The notes under the pieces: model-generated
The model's input: only the letters and a program-made list of their open reading frames with translations
What the model was told of the DNA's origin: nothing
The model's database searches: none
Origin: Argopecten irradians
Lineage: Eukaryota > Mollusca > Bivalvia > Pectinida > Pectinidae
NCBI RefSeq assembly: GCF_041381155.1
Contig: NC_091142.1
Location: 10,473,340 to 10,537,339, forward strand
Length of the DNA stretch: 64,000 nt
Direction: 5' to 3'
Shown here: positions 1 through 11,600 of the stretch, piece after piece
How positions within the stretch are numbered: the stretch's first letter is position 1
Layout of the letters: each line of letters starts with the position of its first letter
Program-made: the position numbers and the translations under genes

Positions 1-524
1 GTTAAACACATGTGGACTTTATAGCCTGTATCTGTTGTGGCGAATAGGACCAATATCATAAAATATACATACTATCAAGTATAGTTAGAATAATGTGATA
101 GTATTTGGTTATTATATAAAAAATGAAAATTAACTGTTAATTTATAGAGTTACAATAAATATGATCAAAAATTATGTCATTCCTCATCTAGGAGTTACCT
201 CCCCTTATTTTCATAAACCTCACCATGTATATTTGAAATTATTTGTTTGTACCACCAATATCGGGAGAAGACTAAGATAGGCTACGCCTGATGTCTAATC
301 CAATTGACACTAACATCTTTTTGTCAATACAATATTTGGAAATTGAATAATAAATGATGCCTCCCCTTGAATAAATATCAAGATATGAAATATTGGTTGT
401 AATGTTTGTGTAATATTTCTAGTTAGGAAAGTGCCTTTTATCACTGTTCAGATTTTATTAAGTGATAATTTGACTGTACAATATTTGTTGTAATGTTTGT
501 GTAATGATGGTTTTTGTTTTACAG

Positions 525-629
525 GGTGTTGTTATCAACTCTATAGCTGTAAATAGTAGTAAGGACTACATGGTGTGTGGTACAGACAACAATCTAGTGT
601 GTATCTGGAAACGCAGCTCTGAAACGTGA
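525..629 (+). CDS. 3'-terminal coding exon of a WD40-repeat protein (rest lies outside the window)
   Basis: An intron ends in tttttgttttacag at 524. The exon reads on in one frame from GVVINSIAVNSSKDYMVCGT to the end VCIWKRSSET, then TGA at 627-629. The pattern 'SIAVNSS-DYMVCGTDN-LVCIWK' is a WD40 blade: the x-D-x-x-VCIWK end corresponds to the canonical Trp-Asp/Trp-Lys terminus, and the domain ends about seven residues before the stop. WD40 propellers are protein-interaction scaffolds; one blade does not identify the parent protein. The exon enters at codon phase 0. The stop codon sits at the edge of a degenerate 22-bp repeat, so the last few codons may be recent additions. A polyadenylation signal (AATAAA) follows at 1384-1389. 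Confidence 0.72.
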   Translation, partial: GVVINSIAVNSSKDYMVCGTDNNLVCIWKRSSET

Positions 630-815
630 GAAACAAAGCTCGAAAACATGAGAAATGTAGCTCGGAAATGCGAGAAACACAGTTTCGAAACGTGACCAGG
701 AGGGAAAAAAAGAAAGAAAAAGCTCGAACATGACCAGGAAGCGTGACCTGTGAAATTGCGCTCCGAAACGTGAGAAAGAGAGCTTGGAAATGTAAGAAAC
801 AATAGACATCTAGAT
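613..815. repeat. Degenerate ~22-bp tandem repeat at the stop codon of the WD40 exon
   Basis: Units of the type agctcgaaaacgtgagaaac recur about seven times with substitutions and two interruptions ending in gaccagga. The first unit overlaps the last five codons and the stop of the WD40 exon, so the array lies in the 3' UTR. Antisense open frames here are repeat artefacts. Confidence 0.7.
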
Positions 816-1383
816 CAGGAATGTCAGCGATTCTAAAATGACCAGAAAACTAGAGAGAATGGAAAATGCCTGATTTTGATCTGCAAACACTTTGACTTGG
901 TCGAAATATGTGCTACAGCGACGTATTGCTATCAAAGGAAACACACTTGGTGTTCTACAGGGAGATCACTCCCAGTGCCATTGCCAGAATAATTCATGGT
1001 GTAATAAGATACAACATGTAATTTTGTTGCTTTGCAAACAAACAAAAATGAAACATTCAAACTGATGTTACAATGCTTTTGTGTTATGACTTTACATTAC
1101 TTATGATGTATGATGAAATGTGATATTAACATACATACTGTGTATGTACATTTATATATAAAGTCACAGCTGTTGACACAGCAGTTTTTTATGTAGATAA
1201 CATTATTAATGTGATAACCACTGTTTGCCAAACCTGTTACGTATTGAAAGTTACAAATATTAGTGTGTTTGTTGCTGAGATGTAACACAAGTTATTATAT
1301 TGGAGATCACTCATTGTATCTTTCTAAAAGGAAGTTTTGATATTCAAGTTGTACAGAATATACGCAACAGTTGTGTAATTTTG

Positions 1384-1389
1384 AATAAA
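1384..1389 (+). terminator. Candidate polyadenylation signal of the WD40 gene
   Basis: AATAAA lies 755 bases after the stop, with no nearer clean hexamer noticed. Assignment is by position only. Confidence 0.35.
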
Positions 1390-2529
1390 AAAAATTTGCG
1401 ATCTCTTTGATACAAATTCACAAAGGTCACATTTTTCTCAATTTCTATCATTAACAAGCTTAATTTTCTTTTCTTACTTATCCTTCTTTATCATTTGTGG
1501 GTAATTAACTTACTTATCAAGTTCCGCGAAGATAGTGAAAAACCATATGCTAATTAAAGCAACTACATGTACAGGTACTTGTTAACTTCACTTAACCCAT
1601 GGGTTAGAGTGATTCTCTAGATGACATGATGTTATTAACAAATGATTACCAATATATATAGATGTCAGATAATTTTTTGCAAAAATTTGACCAAATATAC
1701 ACATGTATATTATATGAATGCGTTATAGTGTCAATGGAATGTTGTTTTGTAATATTTTAAGTGGACAACTAAATGTGTCTTCTTCAAACAATGCATCGGT
1801 CAATTTGTAAAAGAAGTTACATACTATATCATATTTTTGACATCAAATCTTCTTTTGGAAAATGTTTTTGTATTTCAAATCAAGTTTTAAAATATGAACT
1901 CAAACAAAATTATTAGTATCAATTACTTAATTGTTCAAAATTGTTTGTTAGTTTTTGTGTTCTTATACCATAAAAAATTTAGGCAAAAAGAAAATTTTAT
2001 CTTTGTCTCATTTTAGTTGAATCAGAACTTTTTTAAGAAGTTCTATTAAAACTTCTTTATTGAAGGAAATGTTCATTTTATTACCAACTTCAGTTTTGCT
2101 CAATTTTAATTTTTTTTGACGAATTAAATCAATTTTAATCAATTTTATTACAAACAAGTTATAATGTCATGTGATATCTGCTGAAGAGTATTTCTGTTTT
2201 GCTTAATGTTTTAAAGCTAAGCATTATTTTATCTCCATATCTCATAACATAACTCAAATTCAAACTCAACAATTCGAAAACCATCATGCCAGCAACTTAC
2301 AATTCAAATTATGGTTGAAATTGTTTGTCAGTAATAAATGTTTAAAAATTGAAAAATTAAAAAATGTGTTGTTTATTTATTAACTCATTTTCCAAATTGA
2401 AAGTGCAAAGACAATTATACTAAGCTTCTGTATTTATGATATTCTCCAGTGAAGAGGTTGGAGGTTACAGGGATTGTTGAAATAAAAAAATATTGACCTT
2501 TACTGAAAGTTTGGTTTTATAAGTACATG
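1390..2529. other. AT-rich sequence without a recognised gene
   Basis: Mostly A/T-rich DNA with short homopolymer runs. I see no open frame with exon borders and no clear repeat. It may include more 3' UTR of the WD40 gene. Confidence 0.5.
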
Positions 2530-2696
2530 TATAATGTCCTGTTAAAATACATGTCCTGTTAAAAGCCAGAGTCATTGAAGTACCAGGTTCATTGGTGGAG
2601 GAAAGCATGAGTACTTAACTGACCAGTGGTCAATACCTAGCAACTGACTGACCTAGAGTCGGAGGGCGTCTGTTGATATGTCGGGACATCTTTTAA
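2530..2696 (-). mobile_element. Decayed tRNA-SINE fragment (family B)
   Basis: It shares the segment 'tcctgttaaaagccagagtcat' style block, the 'gaggaaagc.tgagtac' block, 'cctagcaactg' and 'ggagggc.t.tg' with the better copy at 4884-5093. The tRNA-like head is almost unreadable here, so the orientation is taken from the better copy. Confidence 0.5.
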
Positions 2697-2737
2697 TAAA
2701 TGACAACAAAACTTAAGTCTAAAAATATAACATTTTT

Positions 2738-4366
2738 AGCTCACCTGGCCCGAAGGGCCGGTGAGCTTATGTCATGGCGCGGCGTCCGTCGTCGTCCGTC
2801 CGTCCGTCCGTCCGTCCGTCCGTCGTCCGTCCGTCCGTCCCGTCCCGTCCGTCGTCAACATTTCCTTTAAATCGCTACTAGTCATAGAGTTCTGCATGGA
2901 TTGTAACCAAATTTGGCCAGAAACATCCTTGGGGGAAGGGGAACAGAACTTGTATAAATTTTGGCTCTGACCCCCAGGGGGCAGGAGGGGCGGGGCCCAA
3001 TAGGGGTAATAGAGGTAAATCCTATAAATCGCTACTTGTCCTAGAGTTCTGCATGGATTGTAACCAAATTTGGCCAGAAACATCCTTGGGGGAAGGGGAA
3101 CAGAACTTGTATAAATTTTGGCTCTGACCCCCTGGGGGCAGGAGGGGCGGGGCCCAATAGGGGTAATAGAGGTAAATCCTATAAATCGCTACTTGTCCTA
3201 GAGTTCTGTATGGATTGTAACCAAATTTGGCCAGAAACATCCTTGGGGGAAGGGGAACAGAACTTGTATAAATTTTGGCTCTGACCCCCAGGGGGCAGGA
3301 GGGGCGGGGCCCAATAGGGGTAATAGAGGTAAATCCTATAAATCGCTACTTGTCCTAGAGTTCTGCATAGATTGTAACCAAATTTGGCCAGAAACATCCT
3401 TGGGGGAAGGGGAACAGAACTTGTATAAATTTTGGCTCTGACCCCCATGGGCAGGAGGTATGGGGCCCAATTGGGGAAATAGAGGTAAATCCTATAAATC
3501 GCTACTTGTCCTAGAGTTCTGCATGGATTGTAACCAAATTTGGCCACAAACATCCTTGGGGGAAGGGGAACAGAACTTGTATAAATTTTGGCTCTGACCC
3601 CCTTGGGGCAGGAGGGATGGGGCCCAATAGGGGTAATAGAGGTAAATCCTATAAATCGCTACTTGTCCTAGAGTTCTGCATAGATTGTAACCAAATTTGG
3701 CCAGAAACATCCTTGGGGGAAGGGGAACAGAACTTGTATAAATTTTGGCTCTGACCCCCCATGGGCAGGAGGTATGGGGCCCAATTGGGGAAATAGAGGT
3801 AAATCCTATAAATCGCTACTTGTCCTAGAGTTCTGCATGGATTGTAACCAAATTTGGCCACAAACATCCTTGGGGGAAGGGGAACAGAACTTGTATAAAT
3901 TTTGGCTCTGACCCCCTTGGGGCAGGAGGGATGGGGCCCAATAGGGGAAATAGAGGTAAATCCTATAAATCGCTACTTGTCCTAGAGTTCTGCATGGATT
4001 GTAACCAAATTTGGCCAGAAACATCCTTGGGGGAAGGGGAACAGAACTTGTATAAATTTTGGCATTGACCCCCCCGGGGGCAGGAAGGGCGGGTCCCCAA
4101 TAGGGGAAATAGAGGTAAATCCTAAAAATTCTACTTGTCTTAGAGTTCTGCATGGATTGTAACCAAATTTGGCCAGATACATCCTTGGGGTTAACAGAAT
4201 TTGTATAAATTTTGGCTTTGACCCCCCTGGAGGAGAAAGAGTGGGGCCCAATATAGGGGAATTAGAGGTAAATATCCAAATTTCTTCAGAAAAGAAACAA
4301 TGAACTTATATTCAGAACATTACTTACAAACCAGGTGAGCGATACAGGCCCTCTGGGCCTCTTGTT
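2738..4366. mobile_element. Non-autonomous tandem-core element, copy 1
   Basis: The left end is a GC-rich hairpin (agctcacctggcccgaaggg and its complement), followed by a (cgtc)n-rich stretch at 2780-2850. The middle is nine copies of a unit of about 157 bp, each with catccttggggga and tggccagaaacat. The right end carries a second short palindrome (ggccctctgggcc, 4348-4360). There is no transposase. An inverted copy with the same ends lies at 58021-59784. The layout (terminal hairpins, ~160-bp tandem core, no coding capacity) recalls tandem-core elements of bivalves such as pearl/CvA or Helentron-associated elements; that family name is inference. Open frames inside it are by-products of the repeat. 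Confidence 0.85.
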
Positions 4367-4883
4367 ATTAAGTCAACTGATTTCTGTCATGGACACAAGC
4401 AAATGTCTTTTTAGCACTCTTGTTCCGTAATACTAAAATTCTTAATACAGCTAACATTCTGTCATAAGCATTATACAATAAGGCACAGTGTAGACAGTTT
4501 TCCAACAACTCTAGAACATATGTTTCTAGAAGATAGGAAGACAAATGTAATCCACTACAGCTGGCGATATTCACAATCTGAGCAATTCCATTGTAACATA
4601 TTGCAAAATTTATCTCCCTTGCAGGTAGGTATTGATTGCAATGTCATTACTTGGTGAGCCAAAACGTGTTTTCTGTATAAAAAAACCCTGACATTGCACT
4701 CATATAAACACGTCGTAATAATTAGTACCTACAAACAAGTGCAGATAACTCTATAATATATAAATGCAGAATATTTCATTGGTGATTTCCCATAGAGTAT
4801 ACGTAATTCCTGCACCTATTATAAATTTTTAATATTCAGCAGGTGAAAATTAATTATTGTAATAACATTCGTGGCTCACTGGG
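4367..4883. other. No gene recognised
   Basis: AT-rich unique-looking sequence; the 68-codon antisense frame at 4368-4574 has no exon borders and no family resemblance. Confidence 0.4.
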
Positions 4884-5093
4884 TTAAGGATTTATTAGTT
4901 TATCGTCCTATTAACAGCCAGGGTCATGAAAGGACATGCCAGATTTGTTGGTTGAGGAAAGCCGGAGTACCCAGAGAAAAACCACCAAACAGCAGTCAGT
5001 ACCTGGCAACTGCCCCACATGGGATTTGAATTCAGGTGGAGGGCTTGTGGTAATATGTATGGACATTTTTAACCACTCGGCCACTGTGGCCCC
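4884..5093 (-). mobile_element. tRNA-derived SINE (family B), best copy
   Basis: Read on the minus strand from 5093, the head resembles a tRNA with a long variable arm: GGCCGAGTGGTTAA matches the internal A box of tRNA-Leu/Ser and GAATTCAAATCCCA resembles the B box. The rest runs through a conserved block ending in the complement of cgtcctattaacagccaggg near 4908-4927. This 3' block is shared with the unrelated-looking family A copies (11764, 17125, 23305, 26637), so the two families exchange or share a tail. The plus-strand open frame across it is not a gene. Confidence 0.65.
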
Positions 5094-5609
5094 AATTTGT
5101 TACTTACAGATTCCTAGATTTAATTGTATTTTTGTTCAAAATAAAATAAATACAGTTGAAGATTGGAGTTGCTCTCTCCGTTATCTTCAAATGAGATCTC
5201 TGCAGACCTGTGATTGATTAATTATTTTCTCTTGAACTGCTTCCAGATTTACTATGAGATAGTACAGGGGTGGATATATAATGTCAGTGATAGTAACCCC
5301 TGGAGTATGGAAGATGGAATCACAGATATCTAAATTGGTCTCTTCATTTAGTTTTTATTCATTAATCATTATTTCATTATTTTGAAACCATGATAAATAT
5401 AAATCAAACAAATTAAATCAAAATCTTCCTTCAATTTACATCAACCTGTAACTAACACTGCACTCACCACGATTTTATCATTCCATAGTAAAATAGTACA
5501 ATTTCAAAATTACAATTATCATTCCTTATACAGATGATAATGCTATAGCATGTTTTTTTTGCATAAATAAAAAATACCAAATTTTACTATAAATATGTCG
5601 CTTATATAT
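5094..5609. other. No gene recognised
   Basis: AT-rich DNA. At 5263-5332 it carries a fragment containing 'agtaacccctggagtat', related to the inverted-repeat element at 43491-43771. Confidence 0.35.
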
Positions 5610-5940
5610 TTAAGGATTAACTTGAATATATTTTTAATGTTATGGAGATATAACACAAAAATCTGAGTGTGTTTATGATGAGAGTACACTCAGATTTTTG
5701 TGTTATATCTCCATAACATAAAAAATATATTCAAATTGTTCCTTATAATTCAATTTATTAAAGATAATCTCTTCAATATTTAGAATTCATTTTGGGACTC
5801 ATTTGTCTATGAAATCAATACGCCGACATCTCAGCCAATCAAAAGTAACGTTAAAGCGACGCCGTTTTTTCCTTTATGGGTTGATAAAGTAAATATTTAA
5901 GCCAATGAAAATGCTTGTAACAAGCAAAATTGAATTATTC
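5610..5940. mobile_element. Palindromic element with long inverted arms, copy 1
   Basis: Two arms of about 50 bp (containing gttatggagatataacacaa and its complement) face each other around a short loop at about 5674-5692. Next to the palindrome is a further segment (5735-5940, with cagccaatcaaaagtaacgt) that reappears inverted at 23875-24080. No coding capacity. The long hairpin and dispersed copies suggest a foldback or MITE-type DNA element. Confidence 0.7.
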
Positions 5941-6825
5941 CCATATAAAATCATTAATCATTTAAATCTTCAATACACAAACATGATTGCAAATACATAC
6001 AATATGGAATGTAGATTTACCACATAAGACATAAATTCAAATTTCAACTTTTCGCATTGTCATCTTGCTATCTGTCATTGTTTGTATGATTCGGCATGGC
6101 AGCACACTATAAATATATCAGAGTTACCTCTATCATAAAAAGACACACATATTTATAGAATTTCCTTTAGATCAAAGAACCATATAGAGTTTTCGCTATC
6201 ACAAGGAGACATTACCACAGTCTCCTACTACATAAGGCTTTTTTTATCAAATGTGTCCATTTTAACTTCCACGACTATCAAAACCGAAAACATCCAACTT
6301 TGTCACAAAACGTCATTCGCACCACACTTGTAACGTAGGTTGTGAGAAAGTCTGTGTGTATCTGTCACAAAACGTCACTTTCTCACAACTACGTTACAAG
6401 TCGCATTGCGCATGTTGCGAGAAACATTACAAATGTAAATCATAAAATCAAACTCATTCTTATCATTCAAACAATAGATTCATCTTAACAGTGATAGAGA
6501 AATATATTTGTTGTTTTCTTCAGCCAATTATAATTTGAAACCGAGATAACGTGCGATATTGTCGGAGACACGGTTGATTGCTCACGCTACACTTATCCAC
6601 GTTGTGCAGTCAACCGTGGGTGTCGATGAAAATATCGTTAATGCCTCTAAGAAAGTCAATCAATACGTTCTTTCAATTTAGAAAAAATGTAAACCAACGT
6701 CAACATAAAACCGTACTTATGATCAAAAATATTTATATTTCTATATCAAAATAATACAATTTGATAAAGTTGAAAATCACAATTTCTTATTCGTCATACT
6801 GCTGATGTGATCGTATTGCATAACT
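5941..6825. other. No gene recognised
   Basis: At 6302-6424 there is a short imperfect inverted pair (tgtcacaaaacgtca with tctcacaacctacgttacaa-like partners). No coding signal was found. Confidence 0.35.
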
Positions 6826-7020
6826 GTAGGAACGTAGGGGGTCGAGACGAGAGAATGAGGATAGGAGTATGAAGGTAGGAACGTAGGGGGTCGAGACGAG
6901 AGAATGAGGGTAGGAGTATAAAGGTAGGAACGTAGGGGGTCGAGACGAGGGAATGAGGGTAGGAGTATGAAGGTATGAACGTAGGGGTCGAGACGAGAGA
7001 ATGAGGGTAGGAGTAAGTGG
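6826..7020. repeat. 49-bp minisatellite, four copies
   Basis: Four near-identical 49-bp units start at 6826, 6875, 6924 and about 6973, with core cgtagggggtcgagacgaga. Antisense frames rich in Pro, Ser and Tyr are produced by the repeat and are not genes. Confidence 0.9.
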
Positions 7021-7029
7021 ATGTTATGA

Positions 7030-7122
7030 TGATCAAGCCAGTATAGTAAGCAGTAGAAACTGCCCAACATAGGATACGAACTCGCGAACCAGAGGTGGAG
7101 GGCTTGTGGAAATATGTTGGCA
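7030..7122 (-). mobile_element. SINE fragment (family B), B-box half
   Basis: It aligns with 4990-5075 of the better copy: 'aactgcccaacataggatac', then gaactcgcgaacc, then 'ggtggagggcttgtgg'. The A-box end appears to lie at 7545-7575 (actcgaccactgaggcccc), about 430 bp away. Confidence 0.5.
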
Positions 7123-7289
7123 GAGTGAATATTCATACATGCACACATGGTTTTAAATCACAATATCAAGAAATACACACATAATGTATGCAATATGTAC
7201 GTATATTAACAGCCATACACTACCATACCATCGTTCATGTACATAATCATTAAAATAAAATAAATATAGCTATATAATTAATTAAATGA

Positions 7290-7520
7290 GAGTAAATATC
7301 AAAGAAGCACAATTTAACAAAGCATGACAATTTATTGACTCGTGCCCTATCCAGGCCTCGAACTCACGATCTACGGCACCCAATCGCCTAGCCAAACATA
7401 GCTGCGCCTTCTACCACTGCGCCACATCCACATCCCCCATTCTATTCGAGGCCCGGATAGGGCACGAGCCAATAAATTGTCATGCTTTGTTAAATTGTGT
7501 TTCTTTGATATTTAAATTGA
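7290..7520. mobile_element. Inverted-repeat element with a tRNA-like core
   Basis: Arms of about 72-76 bp (7290-7361 and 7445-7520) are near-perfect inverted repeats (aatttaacaaagcatgacaa and complement; tgccctatcc.ggcctcgaa and complement). The central 83 bp, read on the minus strand, has a tRNA-like A box (TGGCGCAGTGGTAGAAGGC) and B box (GAGTTCGAGGCC), but the T stem does not pair. It is therefore tRNA-derived and not a functional tRNA gene. The B box spans the inner edge of one arm. Confidence 0.7.
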
Positions 7521-7524
7521 GAGT

Positions 7525-8640
7525 AGAAATACACAGAAGCAAAACACGTATACGTCACTCGACCACTGAGGCCCCTTTTGCGAACACATACGCTTGTTGG
7601 AATGTAAAACTATATATGCAAATTTCTTCTATATATAAAATGACACATACACACGAACAGTAACAATCAAAATTGTAAAATATATCATAACATTACCATC
7701 TTATATCTTGAGGGAGGGTGGGGTCAACAAGAAAAGCCTGTAAATGACTCCCTTTTTTGGGATTAAAACAAGTGCGATTATAATAATATTAATTGTATCA
7801 TCGTAATATTTATGTCATAAGCTTAAAGCCAGGTACCAAAGTATATAATGCATCGTATTCATTAATGCTGAAACGTAAAAAAAATCTCCTCAATGCTCTT
7901 CTATATTCCAACAGAATGCTGCGTCTAACAATCAGTTAATCAACATTTTCTTAGAAATCATCTGACCAGTGACTTCTCGTGTTAAAAATTGGCAGCACCA
8001 TCTGAACTTTAAATCACAGAATTTTTCATGCAAGGATTCGTCGACAATATATTGGATTTCTATACTGTATGGCTACTATATCAACATTTCCTTAGTGGCA
8101 TGTAGAGCTGCCCGCAATGTCAACAATTATAATGCATGTGAACCACTCTGTAATGTCTTAGTCGCCAGACAGATATCTGTCATAATGTCTAAGTCTGGTG
8201 TCAGGGCCAGAGTCTCTCGGGCTTTCCTTTATCAGGACAAATTCTTTTAAACACTGTTTCACTTCCGAAGACGTATGGCACATATATGACAAAGTTTCTC
8301 CAAAAGTAAATGTAGTTCAATGCACGTTGTGAATATTTTATAGTTACAATGTTATTACGATTGTCCAATCTCGACTCTGGTCGACGTGTATCTGCTAAAT
8401 AGGGATTACGGCTCCCACAAGATTCACAAACCTGACAAAAGATTAATGTGATTCAATCAATGTTATCTGATATGATCAGATATTTCGCATAGGCCTAGTT
8501 TAGTTGAACCAGAGTTGTCTAACACGCGTAAACCAGTACCTGTAGTTGAACACCAATGTGAAAAACATCAAGCTCTGTATATCACAACCAAGATGTACAG
8601 TAAGCTAACGATGACTTCATAGGTCTACCGCCAGAACGTC
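7525..8640. other. Downstream flank of SLC28 gene 1, no gene recognised
   Basis: AT-rich sequence; the plus frame 7969-8250 has no splice borders, Kozak context or family resemblance, and I do not call it a gene. Confidence 0.4.
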
Positions 8641-8643
8641 ACT

Positions 8644-8654
8644 TTTATTTTATT
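8644..8654 (-). terminator. Candidate polyadenylation signals of SLC28 gene 1
   Basis: Two overlapping AATAAA hexamers on the minus strand (tttattttatt on the plus strand) lie 35-45 bases after the stop codon at 8689. Confidence 0.5.
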
Positions 8655-8688
8655 TGATAAAGTTGAACATCCTAAAATGACGTCATCA

Positions 8689-11600
8689 TCACGTAGCCCC
8701 GATTGCTAAGGAACTATTAAACAATGACGATTGGTTAAATATGTCGGGTGTCAATGAGGTACCATTTAATGAGGTAGAGTTAAATAATGCAGTCACATTC
8801 GGATTTAATTCCGCCATGTTTTCAAATGGATTTCCCTGGTAAAGAATGCCTGAAACATAGAAAAGAACATAGTAATAATAACATTTATTCAATTCATTTT
8901 ACTCTGGATCACAGGCGCTTGCAGATCATATAGGTATAAAAAGTTGCTGTAAATTGTATAACGGAAGAGGACTGTAGAGTTCACCAGTAGCTCCATAGGC
9001 CTACCGTTATGCTTTTTACCGCTTTATATTATCAATTGAATTGCAAGTCCCTGTGCTCTGTATTCACATAACGCACTAGCCCAAATGCTAAGTGATAGCA
9101 ACTCCTGGATTGTCGAGGATGAAACTTCAACGACCAGTAGTAGTATAAGAAATCTCCAACGAAACGTTACGAAATGTTTTACCTGCAACGCACGCCGTCA
9201 TGAAGCAGGCTACATTCCCGCCAACCATTGCTCTGAGCATTCCCTTGGCGTAGTCCTGTCGTCTGCTCGAGTCGGCAGCTGTGAAAGCACCAAGGTTGAT
9301 TCCCATGGCGGCAATACTGCCGAACCCGCACAGAATGTAAGTAGCTATTACTATTGAACGGTCCTTCAAACAAGAAAATAATTCAATTAAAATATGTTAT
9401 TGCCTATCACTAAGTTAGAAATTCTACATTTGAAAGTAGATATAGAAGGTAGACAACAATACAATAGAGCAACAAGCCAAATTTCCAATGAGAAAATAGA
9501 GTCTATCAAATGATAAAATTAAAGTTAAGACATTATCAAAACATTAAGATTTGTTTGCTTTGAAATATCAAATGGATTGTTTATATCTAATAGACTAAGG
9601 GTCAGCACAAGGTCAGGTGCTTTCATTTTCAAGATTAAAAATTCTGATATGTGTACGCCATAAGAGGTACCATATTGCTATGCCATACAACGTTGTTTCA
9701 TGATTGTAAAATATTCTTATAAAAATGCTGTTATTGACTGAAAATTAACTTTCATCAGCAAACTTATATTCAGAGAATTTTGAAGCAAGAATTTGGTACC
9801 CATGCAGAAAGTTAAGTTTCTTTTGCATGTCAGTACTTGTATAATTTGAAGCAATACTTTAGTGTTTATGCCTACATTTATTTCATCGTTCTTTATCATC
9901 GTTCCTAGGTCGGCGAATGACAGAAACTCGTTGATGAATATTTTCTTGCCAATGAGTTCAGCCACTTTTCCACAGTCCTGCCAGCGAACCCCCATCACCA
10001 GGGCTAGAGGCATGAAAGTGTACGAACACAGGAACTACAATGAAACGTAAGTGAATAAAAATGAAATATCGATAATTGTTTTTAAGTCAGTACTGCGCAA
10101 ATGGACGGTTCATTTACGTTAAAACTGCAAGAGCAAACTCATCACAATTTTGTGCTAAAATTACGAACCGCAAAAATAATTGCATTTACAGTTAGTTTAC
10201 ATTTTAAAGCTGTTATATACTTTAATTATATCGATGCTGTATAGATGTTTAGTTTCGCGAAAAGAAAATTTCGCGATCGCCTACTTAAAACTACAATTAG
10301 CTAGGAGAAACATTCGCACACCTGTCAATTTCTAACATAAATAAGCTGTACGGGTTATCTTACTTCTCATTCTTTCCATTTAATTCGCGGGTTTTTAGTT
10401 TCGCGGAAATTGTCTTGACCGGAAATATAAACAACCATGCACCATACCGAATATATTTTAACCTGTTTCTACGTTAGGTCAGCTGCTTATATTTTATCTG
10501 GTAATTTTACCACGTCTATAGACATTTCTATTTTAAAGGCCCACTACCTTTCCGAAACGGCTTTTAATCTTTAAAAGGGAATGTAAAACGAGATCGACAC
10601 TTTTATAGAGTCGCAAAAGTTATTAACATCACCTTCTAAACAATTTGAATAAAATAAAAATAATTTTTAATTTTGTATTATATTTCCCGCTGTCGTCCTA
10701 ATTGCCGCGCGTTAGTTGACTATCACTGCGCCAGACTGCAAAACAGCGAAATACATCTTCCCTGCTAATATACATGACACAGGAATTTTACATTTGTTTT
10801 GTGTTCAATATCATCATATGGCATCGATTTAAATTTTCTTGTGTTATTGTTGTTTTAGAAAGGCAGTGGACATTTAAAATGATACTTCGACCAGTTTAGT
10901 TTACTATGCTCCCTGTAACAAACGCCCGAAAATAATTGTACAGCATGCCGTACACAAAATGTAATTATAGGTTGACCTAAGATTAAAATCAATATCCCGA
11001 GGACATTTTTGTCATTATTCTTTTTATTTTTTTTTTTTTCTATCTTTACCTGGAACGTGAACTCTGGATGACCGACACGTGACCCCATGAAGGACAGAGA
11101 ATAGTCGACGAAGGCGAGGAGGGAGATGAAAGCGATGAGATTCACAGTGACGTAAGAAATCAGTTTGATGGCTGTTAACGCGCCTGCCGAGGCAGCCTCC
11201 ATAATGTTGTGCTCGTTTCTGTAGTTAAAATGACGAATAAAATTTCAACAAAAATATATATCAACAATCAATGTAAGTTTCGCTAAGTCTGACCAAACAG
11301 TTTTGTTTGTCAAAACGAACGTCAAGACTTCCCTCCATAATCTCCATCATGAGTGAGATATCAAAATATCAATGGAAGCAAAGAGCAAAGATTGTTGTTT
11401 TCGTTCCTGTAGGTAAATATGACGTATTAAGTTTTAAACGAACATTTATACCGTATAACTGCTTAATTATGATATTTCCGCGATTTCGCGTTATATTTCT
11501 ATGACCAAGAAAATTGGATCCGTGAAATTTTGAGAATTGGTTCAAGCATAAATACCCTGAAGACCAAATCGAGAAAATTTTTAAACCGTTTGAATTAATT

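Noticed and set aside
2761-4251. Several 70-120-codon frames
   Set aside because: All are generated by the 157-bp tandem core; the same peptide recurs in shifted copies.
6777-7148. Antisense frames rich in Pro-Ser-Tyr
   Set aside because: Created by the 49-bp minisatellite.
7362-7444. Functional tRNA gene
   Set aside because: The A and B boxes are recognisable, but the T stem does not pair and no proper acceptor stem could be drawn.
9085-9357. Plus-strand 90-codon frame
   Set aside because: Antisense of exon 9 of SLC28 gene 1.
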